Shown here piece after piece: positions 25,215 to 35,750 of a DNA stretch of 64,000 nucleotides. Under the pieces are notes generated by a model. The model was not told the DNA's origin. It saw only the letters and a program-made list of their open reading frames with translations, and did not search any database. The translations under genes were made by a program, and so were the position numbers. This DNA is from Pedobacter cryoconitis (lineage in GTDB: Bacteria; Bacteroidota; Bacteroidia; Sphingobacteriales; Sphingobacteriaceae): NCBI RefSeq assembly GCF_014207135.1, contig NZ_JACHCC010000008.1, positions 308,918-372,917 on the forward strand, read 5' to 3'. Positions within the stretch are counted from its first letter, which is position 1. Every line of letters starts with the position of its first letter.

Positions 25215-27361
25215 TATAGATTTGTCATTGCTTTAAAACTGATCTTATTGAGGGTATTCGGTTTCCCTTTTTGGGCTGCTGATATGGAGGTTTTCAATTT
25301 CCCGTCTTTTGTACGCTCCACTTTAATATCACGGAAGCTAAAGGCGCCCTTTTCATAATTAAAAGTCTCGCCATCATCATCATAAAGCTGGTAAGTACCC
25401 GGTTTATGACCGTAATACCTGATCTCCAGGTCAATTTTATCTCCAGATTTAGGTGCGTGCATCAATGCAGGACCCATTGGGACAATCCCCCCATCTTTCA
25501 CATATACCGGAATACGGTCTAATCCGGGAGTCACGGTGATGACCGTTCCATCTCCGGCAAACTCGCCAGTATAGAAGTCAAACCATTTTCCCTTTGGAAG
25601 AATCACCGTACGTGTCGGTTTCCCCGCAAACATTGGGGCAACCAGTAAATACTCACCCGCCATATATTGATCTTTCACTTCCTTGCCCAGCGCCTCCACA
25701 TAAGGATTTTCTTCCAGATTAGTGGTTTTCAATTCTTTCTCTACGCCAGAAGCAAAACCGGCTTCCAGGTTCATCGCCCGAAACGGCGGAATGCCCTGAA
25801 AATGATATTTAGCGAACTCACTATACCAGTATGGCATCATCTGCATACGCAATAGCGCCATGTCTTTCACTTGTTTTTCTACTTCCGGATAAGACCAAGG
25901 TTTTGTTCCGGTAGACCAGGCATTGATCATCGCCATTGGTGAAAACACGACCGACTGCATTCTGCGCAACCACTCTTCAGCAGTTTTAGAAGCCCTGGCT
26001 TCTGGCGTCCACAGCACTCCAGTGAAACCACTGTTGATTAAGGCAGTGATAAAATCTTCATGGTTGTAATAATCGTTATAGATCACATAAGGGAAAGAAG
26101 TCCCGCCACCATTAGAGCCACGCACCAAACCGTAAGTACGCTGGTTCTTTTCATGGAACATATCCATACTGTATCGTTGCATCAACAGACCGTAAGTCTG
26201 CCTCAATTGCTCTGCACTGTGTCCCGAAGGGAAAGTAGTGACATCAGGCCATAAATAATGGTCATAACCATCCACTTCATCAAACTTATAGCCACTGATG
26301 CCAATATCAACCTGACTTTTTTTCAATTGACCAAAGAGGATCTTTTGGGCTTCCGGCATGGTCAGGTCTGGCACTGCGCCTAACCATACGGTATGGTCGC
26401 CGGTAAAAGGCTTAATCGCTTTAAAGATTGGTGACTCCGGAGAAACATAAGGATTGGTCCACAGGTTCAGGCGGATTCCTTTTTTAAGCATATCGGCCAC
26501 GAATCCGGAAGGATCCGGATACCTGCTTTTATCCCATTCAAAAGAACAAGGATAAGCTTTGCTTTGCCATCCCGGTTCCAGACCAATATAATCCAGTGGG
26601 AATCCTTTATCTTCAAACGCTTTCGTTTCTTTCTCTACATCTGCAGCGGTATAAAGGGTTTTTACCCTTTGCGTAAAGCCCAGGCCCCAGCGGGGAGGCA
26701 AAGGGCCGCCACCATTGAATAAGTTGTAACGGCTTACCGCATTTAAGGAAGTTGGGCCTGCAAAAACGTAAAACTCTACCCCTTCTGCTGGAACAAGCAC
26801 TTCTACCGCATCCGAGTAAGGACGGGAAGACCAGGTTTTATCGGTATTCCGGTCTTTAGCTACCGGTGCATTTTCACTATCTCTTCTTACTGCGGACCCT
26901 GCAAATATTTTCAGGTAACGGGCAGAATTGATGAATACCCCATAGCCTTCAGAAGACACATAAAAAGGAGTTGGCGCATGGGTACGGCCATTGTCTTTAC
27001 CACCAAAATGATCGGCATGCAGTTCCAAAATCTTTCCGCGTTGGTGTACTGTTTGAAAGTTCAAACCAAAGCCATACAACTGCTCCTTCTGCTTCAGCGG
27101 AAAGCGAAGGTAAGTTTTACCATCCCTCAGCTGCGCAACTACTTCCCGTTGCGGCATCGGGAAAACTGCATCCCCCAATTTGTTCAGCCCTTCCAGATAA
27201 GGCTTCGCAGCCGAAGCCGTTAATAAATTATAATTTTCAGGTCTGCCAACGGTTCCCTTCCAAATTCCAGGAGCCACCGGCTCCCATTTAATTTCCTGCG
27301 CATTCAAATACATGTAGGTCAATAAGAATGCAGTGTAAATAACCAGTTTTTTAAACATCAC
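25214..27361 (-). CDS. Glycoside hydrolase family 31
   Basis: 715 residues with a signal peptide (about 1-21). An N-terminal beta-sandwich is followed by the barrel with DYIGLEPGWQ, NLWTNPYVSP and GYKFDEVDGYDHY, where the Asp near residue 358 is the expected nucleophile. The C-terminal beta domains include YDDDGETFNYEKG. GH31 enzymes remove alpha-glucose, alpha-xylose or alpha-galactose. The EPGW variant of the start of the barrel does not settle the sugar. Periplasmic, same operon as the lyases. Confidence 0.88.
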   Translation of the reverse strand: MMFKKLVIYTAFLLTYMYLNAQEIKWEPVAPGIWKGTVGRPENYNLLTASAAKPYLEGLNKLGDAVFPMPQREVVAQLRDGKTYLRFPLKQKEQLYGFGLNFQTVHQRGKILELHADHFGGKDNGRTHAPTPFYVSSEGYGVFINSARYLKIFAGSAVRRDSENAPVAKDRNTDKTWSSRPYSDAVEVLVPAEGVEFYVFAGPTSLNAVSRYNLFNGGGPLPPRWGLGFTQRVKTLYTAADVEKETKAFEDKGFPLDYIGLEPGWQSKAYPCSFEWDKSRYPDPSGFVADMLKKGIRLNLWTNPYVSPESPIFKAIKPFTGDHTVWLGAVPDLTMPEAQKILFGQLKKSQVDIGISGYKFDEVDGYDHYLWPDVTTFPSGHSAEQLRQTYGLLMQRYSMDMFHEKNQRTYGLVRGSNGGGTSFPYVIYNDYYNHEDFITALINSGFTGVLWTPEARASKTAEEWLRRMQSVVFSPMAMINAWSTGTKPWSYPEVEKQVKDMALLRMQMMPYWYSEFAKYHFQGIPPFRAMNLEAGFASGVEKELKTTNLEENPYVEALGKEVKDQYMAGEYLLVAPMFAGKPTRTVILPKGKWFDFYTGEFAGDGTVITVTPGLDRIPVYVKDGGIVPMGPALMHAPKSGDKIDLEIRYYGHKPGTYQLYDDDGETFNYEKGAFSFRDIKVERTKDGKLKTSISAAQKGKPNTLNKISFKAMTNL

Positions 27362-27433
27362 GATTTAATTTTTAACGGCTACTAACCGATATGGACAAGG
27401 CTCCTAACAACAAATACAGGTTAACTTTCATTT

Positions 27434-29893
27434 TCAATTTTTTATTTCGACAAATACAGATTCCAATCCATCAGCTTTCACACTCGCAACACTCTTTCCT
27501 TTATTGATATTGATACTGATCTCAGCGCAACCATTTCCGAGCTGTACTTTTCGGGATCCACGGGCAGTGCCCATGTCATCGATCAAAGTGCCATCACCTG
27601 TCAAACCAAAGCTGACGTAGTTTGTGGCATCCAAACACAAGATATTATTCTTGTCCAGTACTTTCACACGAATCAAAGCGACCCCGTCTTTTTCAGACAC
27701 TTTTTCTAAAACCATTCTAGCCGGTTTATCCCATTTCGCCGTCTGATAGCCCTGGGTAATCTCATCTGTATACACCTGACCGTCTTTCTTACCTACAGCT
27801 TTGATGGTATTCTGACCCTCATTAAAAGTCGACATCCACCTTAATCCGGCAGCAGGAAAGTCCTGACTGTTTCTCTTTTTCTTACCCAGACTTTTTCCAT
27901 TCAGGAAGAGTTCAACCTCATCGAGATTGGCATATACCTTAATCATTTTTCGTTCTGTGGCCCCTCCCCATCTTGTCGGCCATGAATGCCCATAGATGTG
28001 AATCATCGGTGCTTTCGTCCAGTACGACTGGAACACATAATAAGCTTCCTTTTTGGTAAAATCACGTTCGATTACTCCCTTCTGATTCATATAAGGAACC
28101 GGATTGTCCGGACGGACAGGCGTAGAAAAATCTTTAAATGGCCAGTAAGCAGCACCTGTTAACCAGGGCATATTCTCCTGTTCTTTCAAATGCCAGTCGA
28201 TCAGGTTAACCATATAACTTTCACTCCAATCACCGTCTTTAGAAACTCTGGCACTACCGCCAAATAAGGAAGCATCACCGGCACGCTCGTCTGCACCAAT
28301 ACCAGTTTTTACCAGGCTCAATGCATTGTCCGGATTTTCAGAATGACGACCGGCATGACTATCTCCACCCCATTCTACATGAAGGAAATGGTCTACCTTA
28401 TCAAATTCCTGCTTCGATACTTCCGCATATTCCGTGTAAATTCCACGGTACCATCCTGCCCAGATCGAAGGAGAATAGACATCTACAATATCCTTACAAA
28501 AATCACATCTTCGGATTGCTGTTTTTCTGGAAGGATCCAGGCAGTGAGAAAGGTCGTTCAGCTCTTTCATAAATTCTCTGATCTTATGCTGATCAAATTC
28601 TGAAAAATCTCCAGGCCAATCATTTTCATTGCCTATTCCCCAGATGATAATTGAAGGGTGGTTGTAATGCTGTTCAACCATATTCGTCAGCATACGACGT
28701 GCCTGATTTTTATAAAGATCACCTCCTAAACCACCTCTGCACCACGGAATTTCTTCCCATACCAGAATCCCAAGGCTGTCACAAAGCTCCAGGACAATTC
28801 TGGATTGCTGATAATGACCAAGTCTGATAAAGTTAACTCCCATATTTTTCATCAGGATCATCTCCTCACGAATCTGATCCTCTGTCATTGCTGCAGCTAC
28901 CCCCGCATGGTCTTCATGGCGGTGTGTTCCGCGTAGCAAAAGCCTTTTACCATCGAGCATAAAAGGACCTTTCTTCACAAATTCAAAGTTTCTGAATCCT
29001 ATTTTCTCCTGATGAACAGCGGTATTTCCTTTAGAAATGATACTGGTTTCAACGGTATATAGGTTTGGATTTTCTACAGACCATAGCTTAGGGTTTTTCA
29101 AAGAAGTTTCCCAAAGCTCTTTTTGACCATGAAAAGCCTTCAATTCTTTCTGCCAGCTACTGACCACCTTTCCCTGAGGATCTTTCAGCTGTATTTTTAC
29201 CAATACGGTATCTACGCCATCAGGGTTTAATAAACGGCTGCTGATTTTTAATTGTCCCAATACCCCTTTTACATCTACACTGGCGCTTGCAAAAACTTTC
29301 TCTGCCGACACCTGTGGCACATAACTCAGATTAAGGTAACGGTATAAACCGCCATACACATTAAAATCTGAAAGGTCCGAAGGGATCATTTCAAGATCCC
29401 GGGAGTTGTCGCAACGGATTTCTACCGGGATCTTTCCTTTAAACTGTTTTTCAAATAAAGGATTTTTACGGAAAGCTGCTACCGCATCGGTAATGTCAGC
29501 CGTCCATTCATCATAGCCGCCAACATGCTCGGCTACTTTAACATCATAGATATAAACTTTAGTTTTCTGACCGGCTCCTTCAAAATGCAGCAGCGTCCGT
29601 CCATCTTTATACGGATTACTAATCGTCAGCTGCGTACGGTACCACCCTGGTCCCTGATAATAGTTCAGGTCGGGATCTACGGCATCCTTAGCATTGAAAC
29701 AATGCGGAAGAACAACCTTATCCCATACCGGTACACTTTCCGGGTTTCCGGCTTTCACCGGTCTGATAGCTTCATAAATACCACCAAGATCCCCCTTCAG
29801 GAATTCCCAGTTTTGGGTTAAACGCTGATGCCGCTGTGCGAATACATTATTAAAAAGGATCGTGCAAAAAATGGCTAGAATCAGTCTTCTCAT
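27434..29893 (-). CDS. Glycoside hydrolase family 2
   Basis: 819 residues with a signal peptide (about 1-19). Domains: jelly-roll sugar-binding (QNWEFLKGD to about 190), immunoglobulin-like, then a barrel with LRGTHRHEDHAG, IIWGIGNENDW (acid/base Glu near 418) and FLHVEWGGDSH (nucleophile Glu near 508), and a C-terminal domain with GQNTIKAVGKKDG. GH2 covers beta-galactosidase, beta-mannosidase and beta-glucuronidase, and the specificity is not clear here. The gene lies five bases downstream of the FAS1-like lipoprotein. Confidence 0.9.
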   Translation of the reverse strand: MRRLILAIFCTILFNNVFAQRHQRLTQNWEFLKGDLGGIYEAIRPVKAGNPESVPVWDKVVLPHCFNAKDAVDPDLNYYQGPGWYRTQLTISNPYKDGRTLLHFEGAGQKTKVYIYDVKVAEHVGGYDEWTADITDAVAAFRKNPLFEKQFKGKIPVEIRCDNSRDLEMIPSDLSDFNVYGGLYRYLNLSYVPQVSAEKVFASASVDVKGVLGQLKISSRLLNPDGVDTVLVKIQLKDPQGKVVSSWQKELKAFHGQKELWETSLKNPKLWSVENPNLYTVETSIISKGNTAVHQEKIGFRNFEFVKKGPFMLDGKRLLLRGTHRHEDHAGVAAAMTEDQIREEMILMKNMGVNFIRLGHYQQSRIVLELCDSLGILVWEEIPWCRGGLGGDLYKNQARRMLTNMVEQHYNHPSIIIWGIGNENDWPGDFSEFDQHKIREFMKELNDLSHCLDPSRKTAIRRCDFCKDIVDVYSPSIWAGWYRGIYTEYAEVSKQEFDKVDHFLHVEWGGDSHAGRHSENPDNALSLVKTGIGADERAGDASLFGGSARVSKDGDWSESYMVNLIDWHLKEQENMPWLTGAAYWPFKDFSTPVRPDNPVPYMNQKGVIERDFTKKEAYYVFQSYWTKAPMIHIYGHSWPTRWGGATERKMIKVYANLDEVELFLNGKSLGKKKRNSQDFPAAGLRWMSTFNEGQNTIKAVGKKDGQVYTDEITQGYQTAKWDKPARMVLEKVSEKDGVALIRVKVLDKNNILCLDATNYVSFGLTGDGTLIDDMGTARGSRKVQLGNGCAEISININKGKSVASVKADGLESVFVEIKN

Positions 29894-29898
29894 AAATT

Positions 29899-30648
29899 TT
29901 ATTGTTGTCGGTAAGGATAAATCGTGGCGCCATATACATGTACAATGGCATTTGTTGCCACATAACCGCCGGATCTGTTTTTAGTTTTGTTATTAATCTC
30001 AATCGGAGCAAGGTCATCATTGTTCAAAATTCTCAAACTCATTTTTCCCTCCTGATCGAATCCTTTGCCATCATTATAAGTACCAAGCATAGATTTTTTA
30101 GAAGCCAGGCTTAACGGAGGCAACAAGGTTTGGGCATCCACAGCCGTGAGGCGGATGTTATTGAAATTATAGCTTCCCAGTAACATCAGGTATAGGAAAT
30201 AATTCTTCACGTCTTCTTTAGGGTAGTCCTCCCATTTAAGGGCAGGGCGAGTACTCAAAATCTCTTCAGTACCTGGCTTAAACGTAACAATAGGAAAATC
30301 GAACCACATGCCTGCAGTCACTTTTTTAGCTTTGGAATCCCAAACCCTTACCGCGTCATTGTGCAGAAAGATGAAGGTCATCCCCTGCTTTTCATAAGCA
30401 GCAAGGTCGATCTCTGCATATTCCAATCCTTTTCTCATCCATTTAAAAACCGTGTCGTTGAGGTTTATTGGACTTTCATAGGAACGATTCTCTAAAAACT
30501 GTCTTGCCGTTATGTTAATATTAGGATCCAGCGTTTTATGTTCATAATCGTATTTCTTTTGTATGTCCATATCGAACAATGTGCATCCCGATAATGGCAG
30601 GAGCAATACGAAGGCGTACCTTTTCAGTATTAATATGATCTTATTCAT
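29899..30648 (-). CDS. FAS1-like lipoprotein, candidate surface glycan-binding protein
   Basis: 249 residues. PLSGCTLF gives a lipobox with Cys near 22. ARQFLENRSYESPIN and EIDLAAYEKQGMTFIFLHND resemble fasciclin-like domains found beside SusC/SusD pairs. Third in the operon, directly after susD, which is where surface glycan-binding proteins are usually encoded. Binding is inferred from position. Confidence 0.6.
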   Translation of the reverse strand: MNKIILILKRYAFVLLLPLSGCTLFDMDIQKKYDYEHKTLDPNINITARQFLENRSYESPINLNDTVFKWMRKGLEYAEIDLAAYEKQGMTFIFLHNDAVRVWDSKAKKVTAGMWFDFPIVTFKPGTEEILSTRPALKWEDYPKEDVKNYFLYLMLLGSYNFNNIRLTAVDAQTLLPPLSLASKKSMLGTYNDGKGFDQEGKMSLRILNNDDLAPIEINNKTKNRSGGYVATNAIVHVYGATIYPYRQQ

Positions 30649-30659
30649 TCTCTATTCTT

Positions 30660-32210
30660 TTAATCTGTGTAACCAGGGTTTTGGATTAATTTCTTATTTG
30701 AGTTCAATACATTTCTATGTATAGGCCAGTAAACTTTCGTTTCAGGATTCAAAAATCCTGGTGCTTCAAGATTTCCTGCAGCAGCTTGTCTTCTTTTCAG
30801 AATAGGATCCATGACCTGTTTCACATGATTGGTACGAACCAGATCAAACCATCTTTTTCCTTCTCCAAAAAGTTCGAGTTGTCTTTCATTGAGAATGGTA
30901 TTTTCCATCGCTATTTGGTTAGACACCAAAACATCATTAGGCAGGTATTCAGGCACTACAGCACGTTTACGTACATAATTCAGGTATTTAAGGGCATTCG
31001 TCAAATCACCGGTCGCATTCAGGGCCTCTGCGTACAGCAGATAAATGTCACCCAGACGGTACATAGTCAGAAATACCGGTAAAGTTTGGTTGGCAGCTGG
31101 CCATGGCTCAGCAGCTACGGCATTGGATGCAGTTGGATACCATTTAATGAAACGATCCCTATTCGGTTTTGGTTGTGCTAAAAACACATCCGCCGTTTGC
31201 CTTGGTCTAATGTCTGCAGACCTTGTTACCAGCGTTTGTGGCTGGAACCAGGTTGCCCAAATGCCTTCATCTATAACAATTTGTTTATTATTAGCAGTCC
31301 AGGAGGTTTGCATACAGGCACAACCATTTTTCAGGTAATCCCAATGGATGCTCCATATCGATTCCATGCTACTTGCCGGTGCGGTAAACAAAGTTTTCCA
31401 GGAAGCAGAAGGCTGTAAATTGGCCTCACTCGCTCCGGCATATACTGCGCCGGAAGGTGATTTTGCTGCAAATAGCAATTTGATCCATTTGATTGCATTT
31501 ACATAATCTTTCTTCCACATGTATACATCAGCCATGGTCGCACAAATGGCTGCTTCCCCAAGATTATAGACAATGGGTCTATCGCCTTTTTTTACCAGCG
31601 CATAGGCTTTCTCCAAATCCGGAATGATCACTTCATTGATGACTTTATCTTTTGCTGCCCTTGGTTCTTCTGAAGGTTGGTCCAGAGTAACAAAAGGCTC
31701 CAGTCTGATGGGGGCATCTCCCCAAACCCTAACCAGGTAAAAATAACTCACTGCACGCATGGCATAAGCCTGAGAAAGATAGCTGTCTACCGTTTCCTGG
31801 GTCAGCAAATTATCCAGACTTGCCGCCCGGGGAATATATTTGATGTTGTTATTGGCCCTGCCAATTACCGCATATAAGCCGCTCCAATCCGAAAATTGAT
31901 TGGTAGGCGTCAAACCATTCAACACTACCTCATCGATAAAATCTTTGGTATAGGTGATAAATCTATCGAAGCTATCAGAACGGTATTCTCCCCAATAAAG
32001 GTATTTTTCCGTGTACTGATCCTTACCTACCATTTCCTGCTGAAATCCGGAATACATTCCGGCCATTGCCGACTCGGCATCAAATCTGTTTTTATAAAAT
32101 TCCGTTAATGGAACCTGGTTGAAAGGTCGTTCATCTAAAAACTTTTTGCAACCGCCCAGTAATAACGCTCCGCCTAATGCAGACATAGCGATTAATTTTT
32201 TCATCATCAT
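30660..32210 (-). CDS. SusD/RagB-family outer-membrane lipoprotein
   Basis: 516 residues. GGALLLGGCKKFLDERP shows a lipobox and the typical SusD start. SQAYAMRAVSYFYLVRVWGD, IYLLYAEALNATGDL and ERQLELFGEGKRWFDLVR are the family's helical repeats. SusD proteins cap the SusC channel and bind the glycan at the cell surface. It follows susC by four bases. The exact start among three adjacent ATGs cannot be told. Confidence 0.95.
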   Translation of the reverse strand: MMMKKLIAMSALGGALLLGGCKKFLDERPFNQVPLTEFYKNRFDAESAMAGMYSGFQQEMVGKDQYTEKYLYWGEYRSDSFDRFITYTKDFIDEVVLNGLTPTNQFSDWSGLYAVIGRANNNIKYIPRAASLDNLLTQETVDSYLSQAYAMRAVSYFYLVRVWGDAPIRLEPFVTLDQPSEEPRAAKDKVINEVIIPDLEKAYALVKKGDRPIVYNLGEAAICATMADVYMWKKDYVNAIKWIKLLFAAKSPSGAVYAGASEANLQPSASWKTLFTAPASSMESIWSIHWDYLKNGCACMQTSWTANNKQIVIDEGIWATWFQPQTLVTRSADIRPRQTADVFLAQPKPNRDRFIKWYPTASNAVAAEPWPAANQTLPVFLTMYRLGDIYLLYAEALNATGDLTNALKYLNYVRKRAVVPEYLPNDVLVSNQIAMENTILNERQLELFGEGKRWFDLVRTNHVKQVMDPILKRRQAAAGNLEAPGFLNPETKVYWPIHRNVLNSNKKLIQNPGYTD

Positions 32211-32214
32211 CTTA

Positions 32215-35200
32215 TTAGAAATTAATGTTCACACCAAAACCAATCTCTCTTCTTCTTGGATATTTACCCACGTCATCACCCGGCGTTAAAGGATTGTCTG
32301 AGCTAAATTCCGGATCATAACCGCGGTAATTGGTCCAGGTAAACAGATTGGTACCATACACATAAGTGGTTACTCCTCTCAGGTAAATGCGTTTTGTCCA
32401 GTTTTCATTTAGTCGGTACGACAAACGGGCGCTGGATAACCTAAAGAAAGAAGCGTCTTCTACATAAAGACTGTTTTGATTGGTTTTAAGGTTTCCACGG
32501 TTATTTTTCTCGATATAATAAGGGTATTTTGCAATGTCACCAGGCTTTCTCCAGGAGTTATAAACGATCTCAGGAGATCCAGCACCTGTATTGGAAGGGT
32601 TATTCTGACTTTGCAAAAGGGTATTGTACACTTCTCCACCAAAAGAGCCATTGAATAAAAACGAGAAGGCGAAGTTTTTATAGCGCACACTGTTCATCAC
32701 GCCCAGATAATAATCCGGAGTAGCATTACCTAATATCTGACGATCTGCGTCATCAATTACCCCATCAGCTCTTACCTCTTCCCATTCTGTATCTCCACCT
32801 TTCAGTTTACCGTCTGGTGCTCGTTTGCTCAACACATTACCCGTGTACAACTGCCCATTCAAGGTATATACGGCTTTTCCATCCACAATTTTCGGTGCAC
32901 CATTCTCCAATACTACCGTCAGCTTTTGCCATTTTTCATTATAAGCATTAGATTCATTCCACTGGTAAACGCCCAGGTTTTTCCATCCATAGAAATTACC
33001 AATTTTGCCACCTTCTTCGACATACCATTTATTGCCCGCAAATACAGGAATACCACCGGCCAGTTTCTTCACTTTTCCTCGTTCAAAGGTGATATTACCG
33101 GTTACATTCCATTCAAAATCCTTCAATACCAATGGTGTCGCATTCACAACAAACTCCAAACCTCTGGATTGTATGGTTCCTAAATTCACCTGCACCTTAC
33201 TGTAACCAGTCTCTTTGGCCAGTTCTCTTGGGTAAAGCAGGTTAGAAGTTTCTTTTACATAGTAATCTGCGGTCAGCCCTAATCTTCCTTTAAAGAAGCT
33301 CAGGTCCAAACCAATGTTGTTCTGCGTAGTCGTTTCCCATTTAATAAAAGGGTTACCGAAAGTAGAGATTGGGCTTGCCCCACCAATACCATTATAGTTA
33401 CCCGAAAAACCGTATTTGGTGTAAGACTCGAAATCACCAATTTTATCATTTCCTAACTGACCGAAACTGTACCGTAGTTTCGCATCTTCCAGATAGGGTT
33501 TCGCAAATGCCATAAATTTCTCATCAGAGAAACGCCATGCGGCAGATGCAGAGAAGAAGTCACCCCAACGATTTTCAGGCCCGAATCTGGAAGATCCATC
33601 CCTACGGTAGGTACCTTGTAAAATGTATCGCCCTTTATAATTGTAGCCAATACGACTAAATATAGAAAGCGTAGAATTTGCAGTACCATCGGTATAACTT
33701 TTTGCTGCAGTCAGGTAATCCGGAAGCGTCACAAAGATCTCCTCATTTGCACTGTTTAAATATTCCGTATGGAAACGGTCAAACTTCCTTCTATCGGCAC
33801 TAAAACCTAACAAACCAGAAAAAGTATGGTCGGTCTTCACGATTTTGTTATAGTTTAGGTAAGCCTGATATTCCCAGCTAAAAGTTTTGGTCATCTCATT
33901 TCTTCCCGCATTCTGATCTTTTTTATCTGAAATGAACCGCGGCGAAAAATACGTGTTCTGGTAATTGTCCAGCTTAGCATTAAACAAAGTGGTGAACTTA
34001 AAATCCTTAGTAAAAGAATAATCGATCTGATTGTTAAACTGTGCGGAATAAGTTTCATCCTCATCACGCTCAAATAAAGCCTGCGCAATCGGATTCCTTT
34101 TTGAGGCGATATAACTTGTTAAACTGCCGTCAGGGTAGTAAAGCAACGAATATGCGGGTCGGTCAATCACTACCTTTATCGTATTGCCCACCGGAATTGC
34201 ATTTCCTTTTGACCAGGTAAAAGACATGTTGTTCGAATATTTGAACTTCGGAGAAATCTGGTAGCCAATGTTAATCCTGGACTGCAAGCGTTTTGCCCAG
34301 CTGTTGATGATAATTGATTTATCATCCAGGTAGTTTAAGCTGGTATAATAATTCAATCCTTTTTGCGCACCGCTGATCCCAAGTTTAATTTCTTTCTTTT
34401 GTGCCAGGTTACCCAATAATAAATCCTGTAAGTCATTATCCGCATTGAAGCTCGGGTTCAGGGAATCGGTAGCATTAGTCCTACCTTGAATCTCTCTGAA
34501 TATACGTACTTCAGCAGAGTTACTCACTGGAATACTATGAGCCAAACGTCCAAATACATGGTTATAAGTCAGGTCGACGGAAGGTTTTCCTTCCTGACCT
34601 CTTTTAGTGGTAATTAAAATTACCCCATTTGCTGCACGGGAACCATAAATGGAAGCCGATGCGGCATCTTTCAGCACCTCTACATTGGCTATATCGCCAG
34701 GATTGATGTTTGCACCATCAGGGCTGATCACCCCATCCACTATATATAAAGGACCGTTTCCACCATTTAACGTAGAAGTACCACGAATTTGAATGGAGCC
34801 CGTTGCACCTGGTGCCCCGCCACCGTCATTCACGATTAAAACCCCTGCTGCCTGACCTTGCAAAGCATCAAAAAGGTTAATTGGCTGACGCTCTTTAATG
34901 ACTTTCTCATTGATAGAAGAACTGGCACCAGTGAGGTCTTTCTTTTTAGCTACCCCACCATATCCGGTCACTACGATCTCATCCAGGTCACTAAAATTCT
35001 CTTTCAGACTAATATTAATGATGGTCTTTTTCCCAACGATGGTTTCTTCCGAAACATAACCGATATAACTGAATACTAATACGCTTAACTCTCCCGTTAC
35101 ACTGATAGTATATGCCCCGTCACCATTCGTTGAGGTACCTTTTACGGTACCTTTTACGGTACCTTTTACTTTGATGCCCACACCCGGAAGTGGAACTCCT

Positions 35201-35364
35201 TTATCATCCTTCACCACGCCTTTTATTTTGATATCTTTCTGTGCAAATGCTGCGGGGGAAATTAACATCCCGAGCGCCAACAGAACGATTACACCTACCT
35301 GCCTGATTGTACATACATTCCATTTGCTGGACAAATAGAGGCTCATAGTATAAAATTGCTTCAT
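32215..35364 (-). CDS. SusC/RagA-family TonB-dependent transporter
   Basis: 1049 residues with a signal sequence ending near AAFAQ. A carboxypeptidase-like domain (about 45-130) is followed by the plug (DEIVVTGYGGVAKKKDLTG, then RGTSTLNGGNGPLYIVDG, NPGDIANVEVLKDAASASIYG) and the barrel up to a terminal aromatic (GVNINF). It imports large oligosaccharides with SusD. Within the N-terminal domain VKGT occurs three times in a row, encoded by three exact 12-bp repeats. First gene of the operon; 35365-35750 holds its promoter region but no clear consensus was found. Confidence 0.95.
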   Translation of the reverse strand: MKQFYTMSLYLSSKWNVCTIRQVGVIVLLALGMLISPAAFAQKDIKIKGVVKDDKGVPLPGVGIKVKGTVKGTVKGTSTNGDGAYTISVTGELSVLVFSYIGYVSEETIVGKKTIINISLKENFSDLDEIVVTGYGGVAKKKDLTGASSSINEKVIKERQPINLFDALQGQAAGVLIVNDGGGAPGATGSIQIRGTSTLNGGNGPLYIVDGVISPDGANINPGDIANVEVLKDAASASIYGSRAANGVILITTKRGQEGKPSVDLTYNHVFGRLAHSIPVSNSAEVRIFREIQGRTNATDSLNPSFNADNDLQDLLLGNLAQKKEIKLGISGAQKGLNYYTSLNYLDDKSIIINSWAKRLQSRINIGYQISPKFKYSNNMSFTWSKGNAIPVGNTIKVVIDRPAYSLLYYPDGSLTSYIASKRNPIAQALFERDEDETYSAQFNNQIDYSFTKDFKFTTLFNAKLDNYQNTYFSPRFISDKKDQNAGRNEMTKTFSWEYQAYLNYNKIVKTDHTFSGLLGFSADRRKFDRFHTEYLNSANEEIFVTLPDYLTAAKSYTDGTANSTLSIFSRIGYNYKGRYILQGTYRRDGSSRFGPENRWGDFFSASAAWRFSDEKFMAFAKPYLEDAKLRYSFGQLGNDKIGDFESYTKYGFSGNYNGIGGASPISTFGNPFIKWETTTQNNIGLDLSFFKGRLGLTADYYVKETSNLLYPRELAKETGYSKVQVNLGTIQSRGLEFVVNATPLVLKDFEWNVTGNITFERGKVKKLAGGIPVFAGNKWYVEEGGKIGNFYGWKNLGVYQWNESNAYNEKWQKLTVVLENGAPKIVDGKAVYTLNGQLYTGNVLSKRAPDGKLKGGDTEWEEVRADGVIDDADRQILGNATPDYYLGVMNSVRYKNFAFSFLFNGSFGGEVYNTLLQSQNNPSNTGAGSPEIVYNSWRKPGDIAKYPYYIEKNNRGNLKTNQNSLYVEDASFFRLSSARLSYRLNENWTKRIYLRGVTTYVYGTNLFTWTNYRGYDPEFSSDNPLTPGDDVGKYPRRREIGFGVNINF
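35134..35169 (-). repeat. Three exact 12-bp tandem repeats inside susC
   Basis: GGTACCTTTTAC (plus-strand reading) occurs at 35134, 35146 and 35158. Each unit encodes Val-Lys-Gly-Thr, so gain or loss of a unit keeps the frame. The extra units lengthen a loop in the N-terminal domain. Confidence 0.9.
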
Positions 35365-35641
35365 ACTTTAGTTTTAAAAATGAATAAATGTTTTGAATTG
35401 ATCTTTAGCTGATTAAACCTGGATTCCGGTCATCTTCAGGTCAGGTAGTAGTAGCCATTAATCCCTTGTGGCCAGGTGTGGTGTTCATTTTCATGTTTTG
35501 GTTCGTTTAAGTTTAAATTTGGTTTGGTAGGGTAAGGGAAGATTTTTTTACAACTAAATTGGCTGAGCAGGAGCCATGGATACTTTTAGTAATTGGGCTT
35601 TCATAATCGAAAAATCATAGCATACTCGTTCATAAGGTGAA

Positions 35642-35695
35642 TTGGTCTAACAGTTGAATTATATTTGGTTAGGCCAATGTAGCGTTGAAACGCTG
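35642..35695. promoter_or_regulatory. Inverted repeats between the sensor gene and susC
   Basis: ATTGGTCTAAC (35642-35652) can pair with GTTAGGCCAAT (35669-35679, one G-U), followed by a short AGCG/CGCT stem. This lies 56-109 bases after the sensor gene stop and about 280 bases before susC. It could be a terminator-like stem for the sensor gene or a site for the sensor's AraC domain. Nothing else is evident in 35365-35750. Confidence 0.35.
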
Positions 35696-35750
35696 CCTGG
35701 AGGGGGGTAAATCTTAAAAATAAAGGGAGAAATTCTTAAATGGCCAACAA

